Below, piece by piece: positions 14,402-16,042 of a stretch of 16,042 nt of DNA. The first letter of the stretch is position 1, and every line of letters begins with the position of its first letter. The stretch comes from Flavobacteriales bacterium UBA5933 (GTDB lineage Bacteria; Bacteroidota; Bacteroidia; Flavobacteriales; Weeksellaceae). The position numbers and the translations under genes are program-made. The notes beneath the pieces were generated by a model, which was given only the letters and a program-made list of their open reading frames with translations, ran no database searches and had not been told where the DNA came from. The DNA lies in the NCBI GenBank assembly GCA_002430925.1, contig DJDD01000116.1, positions 1 through 16,042 of the forward strand. Reading direction: 5' to 3'.

Positions 14402-15287
14402 ATATTTTTTTTGCTTTTTCATAATTTTGAGGAGACATTTCATTTCGCTTATTGTCTAAATTTTTCACTCCTCCATTTTCATCAATAGCTTTTTGTTCTT
14501 TATATGCACCTTCTTTAGGGTCATTTTTATTGTATTTATCTATGACTTCGGCTTCATTTCTATCTCTTCCATCATCTTTTCCTCCTCTTTTACTTGGATC
14601 TCCTTGCTTTGTTCGTCCTATATAAGGTTTTCCAGTTGATGTAGAACTCTCAGGAACTCTGTAAATAACACCTTCATTTTCAGAAGCAGTATTAGAATCA
14701 TTGTTAAATACTCGACCAATACTTTCTACTCCAGATTTTATACCATTCCATATATCAGACCAAAAACCTCCTTTGGAAGAACTTGAAATTGTAGCTTCTT
14801 CTAATTGTATTGTTTGATCTAAAGGTATAGATGTTGTTGAAATAGAAGCTCCAACTGTACCAGAAGCACTTGTTAATCCAATACTTGTAGCTGACATAGT
14901 TGCTCCAAAACTAGCACTCGAACTTGCAGTTGCTGAAGATACTGACGTCCCAAATGAAGAACCTCCTGCTATTCCTATCCATGGTGGAAGAGCTATTTCT
15001 AAACCTTCTAATTCTCTTCCTAATCCCATTTTATTTTCCTGAAAATTATATGGTGATTGATATGAGTATTTTTCTGCTAATGGATCAACATTAAAGAAAC
15101 GTCCAATTTCTGGCATGTAATTTCTCCATTTAAAGCTGTCCCAATTAAGCCCTAATTCTTCCTGTCTCTCTTGCCCTTGGTATTTGTAATTATAATTTTT
15201 ATTACCAATAGTACTTGCTGTATACCCACTATGTTTTAAACCAAAAGGATAATAGTTGTTTTCTTCTAAAATTGTTAAAGAACTTCT
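14391..15287 (-). CDS. Orphan Rhs tip: truncated RHS core plus GIY-YIG-like C-terminal toxin domain
   Basis: An open frame of 298 codons with no convincing start. It opens right after a TAG at 15288-15290 in the middle of an RHS core. The first in-frame ATG is at 15116, inside that core. The core end is clear: LEENNYYPFGLKHSGY (8-23), YKYQGQERQEELGLNW, MPEIGRFFNVDPLAEKY and SPYNFQENKMGLGRELEGLE. A Ser/Ala/Thr/Gly-rich linker follows (about 100-200). The variable C terminus carries VIY (207-209), YIGRT (222-226), Arg-rich RGGKDDGRDR, E264 in YKEQKA and GGVKNLDNKRNE. That order resembles a GIY-YIG nuclease, so a DNA- or RNA-cutting toxin is inferred. Truncation means it is probably silent unless rejoined to a full Rhs gene by recombination. 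It overlaps the immunity ORF by 11 nt. Confidence 0.8.
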   Translation of the reverse strand, partial: RSSLTILEENNYYPFGLKHSGYTASTIGNKNYNYKYQGQERQEELGLNWDSFKWRNYMPEIGRFFNVDPLAEKYSYQSPYNFQENKMGLGRELEGLEIALPPWIGIAGGSSFGTSVSSATASSSASFGATMSATSIGLTSASGTVGASISTTSIPLDQTIQLEEATISSSSKGGFWSDIWNGIKSGVESIGRVFNNDSNTASENEGVIYRVPESSTSTGKPYIGRTKQGDPSKRGGKDDGRDRNEAEVIDKYNKNDPKEGAYKEQKAIDENGGVKNLDNKRNEMSPQNYEKAKKIYGQ

Positions 15288-15312
15288 CTATAAAAATAAG
15301 AAAATAATTATA

Positions 15313-15360
15313 ATGAGCAGAGAAAAAGTAGCTGATTTTAAGAATTGGTTGGAGCATTAG
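15313..15360 (+). pseudogene. Remnant of the response-regulator 3' end
   Basis: Fifteen codons read MSREKVADFKNWLEH then TAG, matching the last residues of the LytTR regulator at 13669-13713 (SREKVADFKNWLEQ). Nothing upstream continues the regulator. Within about 20 nt the sequence becomes the start of the Rhs fragment on the other strand. It is a scar, not a gene. Confidence 0.88.
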
Positions 15361-15419
15361 GTTTTGTTTATACATAGCAACTTTATAAAATAACCAAAGG
15401 CAAACGTTTGTTTGCCTTT
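15316..15419 (+). repeat. Direct repeat 2: response-regulator 3' end plus terminator
   Basis: A 104-nt copy of 13669-13771. Differences are mainly a synonymous T for C, a last-codon change (Gln to His) and variation in the T-tract after the stop. The right end of the repeat coincides with the 3' side of the terminator, after which the sequence differs and runs into the lipoprotein gene. The left end fades at about 15300-15315, near the truncation of the Rhs fragment. Confidence 0.9.
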
Positions 15420-15422
15420 TAT
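15396..15422 (-). terminator. Duplicated terminator serving the lipoprotein gene
   Basis: AAAGGCAAAC (15396-15405) pairs with GTTTGCCTTT (15410-15419), the inner 10 bp of the 13-bp stem at 13745-13774. The outer three pairs are lost because the right flank changes to TATATT. It begins 4 nt past the lipoprotein stop codon, and on the minus strand it is followed by GGTTATTTTATA. Confidence 0.65.
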
Positions 15423-15423
15423 A

Positions 15424-15804
15424 TTATTGTTTTTTAAGAACTTCTTTTATAGTTCCGTCCGAATTATAAGTCTTACCATCACATTCCCATTCATGAGAAA
15501 TAATCGTATCTTTTTTGTGAATATTGAATGTTAGTTCTCCTTTTCGTTTGATAATAGTGTCTCCTATTTCTATTTCATTTCTATAAATTGTCCACCATCT
15601 GTTTTTTTCATTACAATCACATTTTTCTTGTGTGAAAGGATTAATTCCTTCCATTGCTAAATTTCCACCAGTCCCTAAATCTTTTTTCTCTACTAAGAGA
15701 AAACATTCGCTATTTTTTCTTTTTAAAAAAAAAGCTTCACAATTTGAAGATTGATTGCATGAAATAGTAAAAGTTAACATAATAAATAATATTGTTTTTT
15801 TCAT
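15424..15804 (-). CDS. Small lipoprotein, possible immunity protein
   Basis: A 126-residue protein with a lipoprotein signal: a KK start, a hydrophobic run, and TIS-C with the lipidated Cys at 16. The mature part is small, hydrophilic and Cys-containing (CEAFF, ECFLL, CDCNEK, HEWECDGK), with a Trp pair in NRWWTIYR. I do not recognise the family. It starts 40 nt after the stop of a larger minus-strand gene that enters from outside the window, so the two are likely co-transcribed. By analogy with the neighbouring toxin/immunity pair it may be the immunity protein of that gene's toxin, which would then act in the periplasm or membrane. An unrelated lipoprotein is possible. The ATG at 15804 is preceded by AAAAGAA. 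Confidence 0.68.
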   Translation of the reverse strand: MKKTILFIMLTFTISCNQSSNCEAFFLKRKNSECFLLVEKKDLGTGGNLAMEGINPFTQEKCDCNEKNRWWTIYRNEIEIGDTIIKRKGELTFNIHKKDTIISHEWECDGKTYNSDGTIKEVLKKQ

Positions 15805-15844
15805 TTCTTTTAAAAATTTGGTCGTAATAAATTAGAAGGTGGAG

Positions 15845-16042
15845 TTAATGCTTGTAATGTGTATTTTTTATATTAGAAATAGCTTGAGAAGCATTTTTAA
15901 GTCCATTACTTAACTTAAAAACCTCTGCTTGTGCTACTCCAGAACTCATTCCGAAACCTTGTCCAATACCATAGGAACGAACCCCAGATTCTGCAGGTCT
16001 CACCGTGTTTCCAATTCTTTCAGCAGAAGTAGAATAACTTCC
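15845..16042 (-). CDS. C-terminal end of a large unknown protein, probably an Rhs or other polymorphic toxin (partial)
   Basis: Sixty-five codons are open from the window edge to a TAA at 15845-15847, starting GSYSTSAERIGN and ending NIKNTHYKH. The segment is rich in Gly, Ser and Ala (GVRSYGIGQGFGMSSGVAQA, then EVFKLSNGLKNASQAI) and has no catalytic motif that I recognise. Its place upstream of a small lipoprotein, with an orphan Rhs tip next in line, suggests it is the variable C terminus of the resident Rhs protein. The RHS core that would prove this is outside the window. Too short for any functional call. Confidence 0.55.
   Translation of the reverse strand, partial: GSYSTSAERIGNTVRPAESGVRSYGIGQGFGMSSGVAQAEVFKLSNGLKNASQAISNIKNTHYKH

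Noticed and set aside
14402..14443. Longer immunity protein start at 14443
   Set aside because: It would add 14 residues encoded inside the toxin. The ATG at 14401 overlapping the toxin stop gives the usual arrangement and the FWDWF N terminus.
13741..15420. Composite transposon or insertion sequence between the two 104-bp direct repeats
   Set aside because: No transposase and no terminal inverted repeats. The repeat is host gene sequence too long for a target-site duplication, so recombination fits better.
1..16042. tRNA, rRNA or riboswitch
   Set aside because: I scanned the intergenic gaps and found no cloverleaf, rRNA segment or known riboswitch core. The only structured segments are the hairpin repeats and terminators listed.

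Overview
The window is AT-rich DNA (roughly 30% GC by eye) from a member of the Bacteroidota, most likely the class Flavobacteriia and possibly a Weeksellaceae genus such as Empedobacter or Chryseobacterium. That placement is an inference from gene families, not from a marker gene. It rests on the complete Bacteroides-aerotolerance (Bat) operon, a LytS/LytTR two-component system with '2TM' membrane domains, weak or absent Shine-Dalgarno sequences, TTG starts, and an Rhs protein of the Bacteroidota type (PFGLKH, DPLAEKY and SPYNF motifs).

Layout. (1) 1-1895: a minus-strand crotonase-family gene diverges from a plus-strand VOC (glyoxalase-fold) gene. Each is followed by a copy of a structured intergenic repeat. 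(2) 2208-9747: seven co-directional, tightly packed genes: MoxR ATPase, DUF58 protein, a short BatD-like membrane protein, BatA, BatB, BatC (TPR) and BatD. Four of the junctions are 1-nt TAATG stop/start overlaps or 2-nt gaps, so this is one operon. It ends in a good hairpin terminator. The products should form an envelope complex: a MoxR AAA+ ATPase working with von Willebrand A proteins, two of them membrane-anchored, plus a periplasmic TPR protein and beta-rich proteins. (3) 10200-13713: a LytS-type histidine kinase with a 2TM domain fused to its C terminus, a free-standing 98-residue 2TM protein, a double-2TM protein, and a LytTR response regulator. The 2TM unit has been duplicated repeatedly in tandem. 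(4) 13745-16042: an Rhs polymorphic-toxin locus on the minus strand, converging on the response regulator. It holds the last 65 codons of a large unknown protein, a small lipoprotein, then an orphan 5'-truncated Rhs tip with a GIY-YIG-like C-terminal domain and an overlapping putative immunity gene.

The most notable structure is in region 4. About 104 bp covering the 3' end of the response-regulator gene and its terminator is present twice, once at the real gene and once between the two toxin modules. Each copy abuts the 3' end of a putative immunity gene. This looks like the scar of a recombination event that brought in a new Rhs tip with its flank and displaced the old tip as an orphan module. 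Two other points deserve attention. Four copies of a repeat have conserved flanks but unrelated, perfectly complementary stems. The histidine kinase gene also contains an in-frame ATG at exactly the place where its free-standing 2TM paralogue starts.
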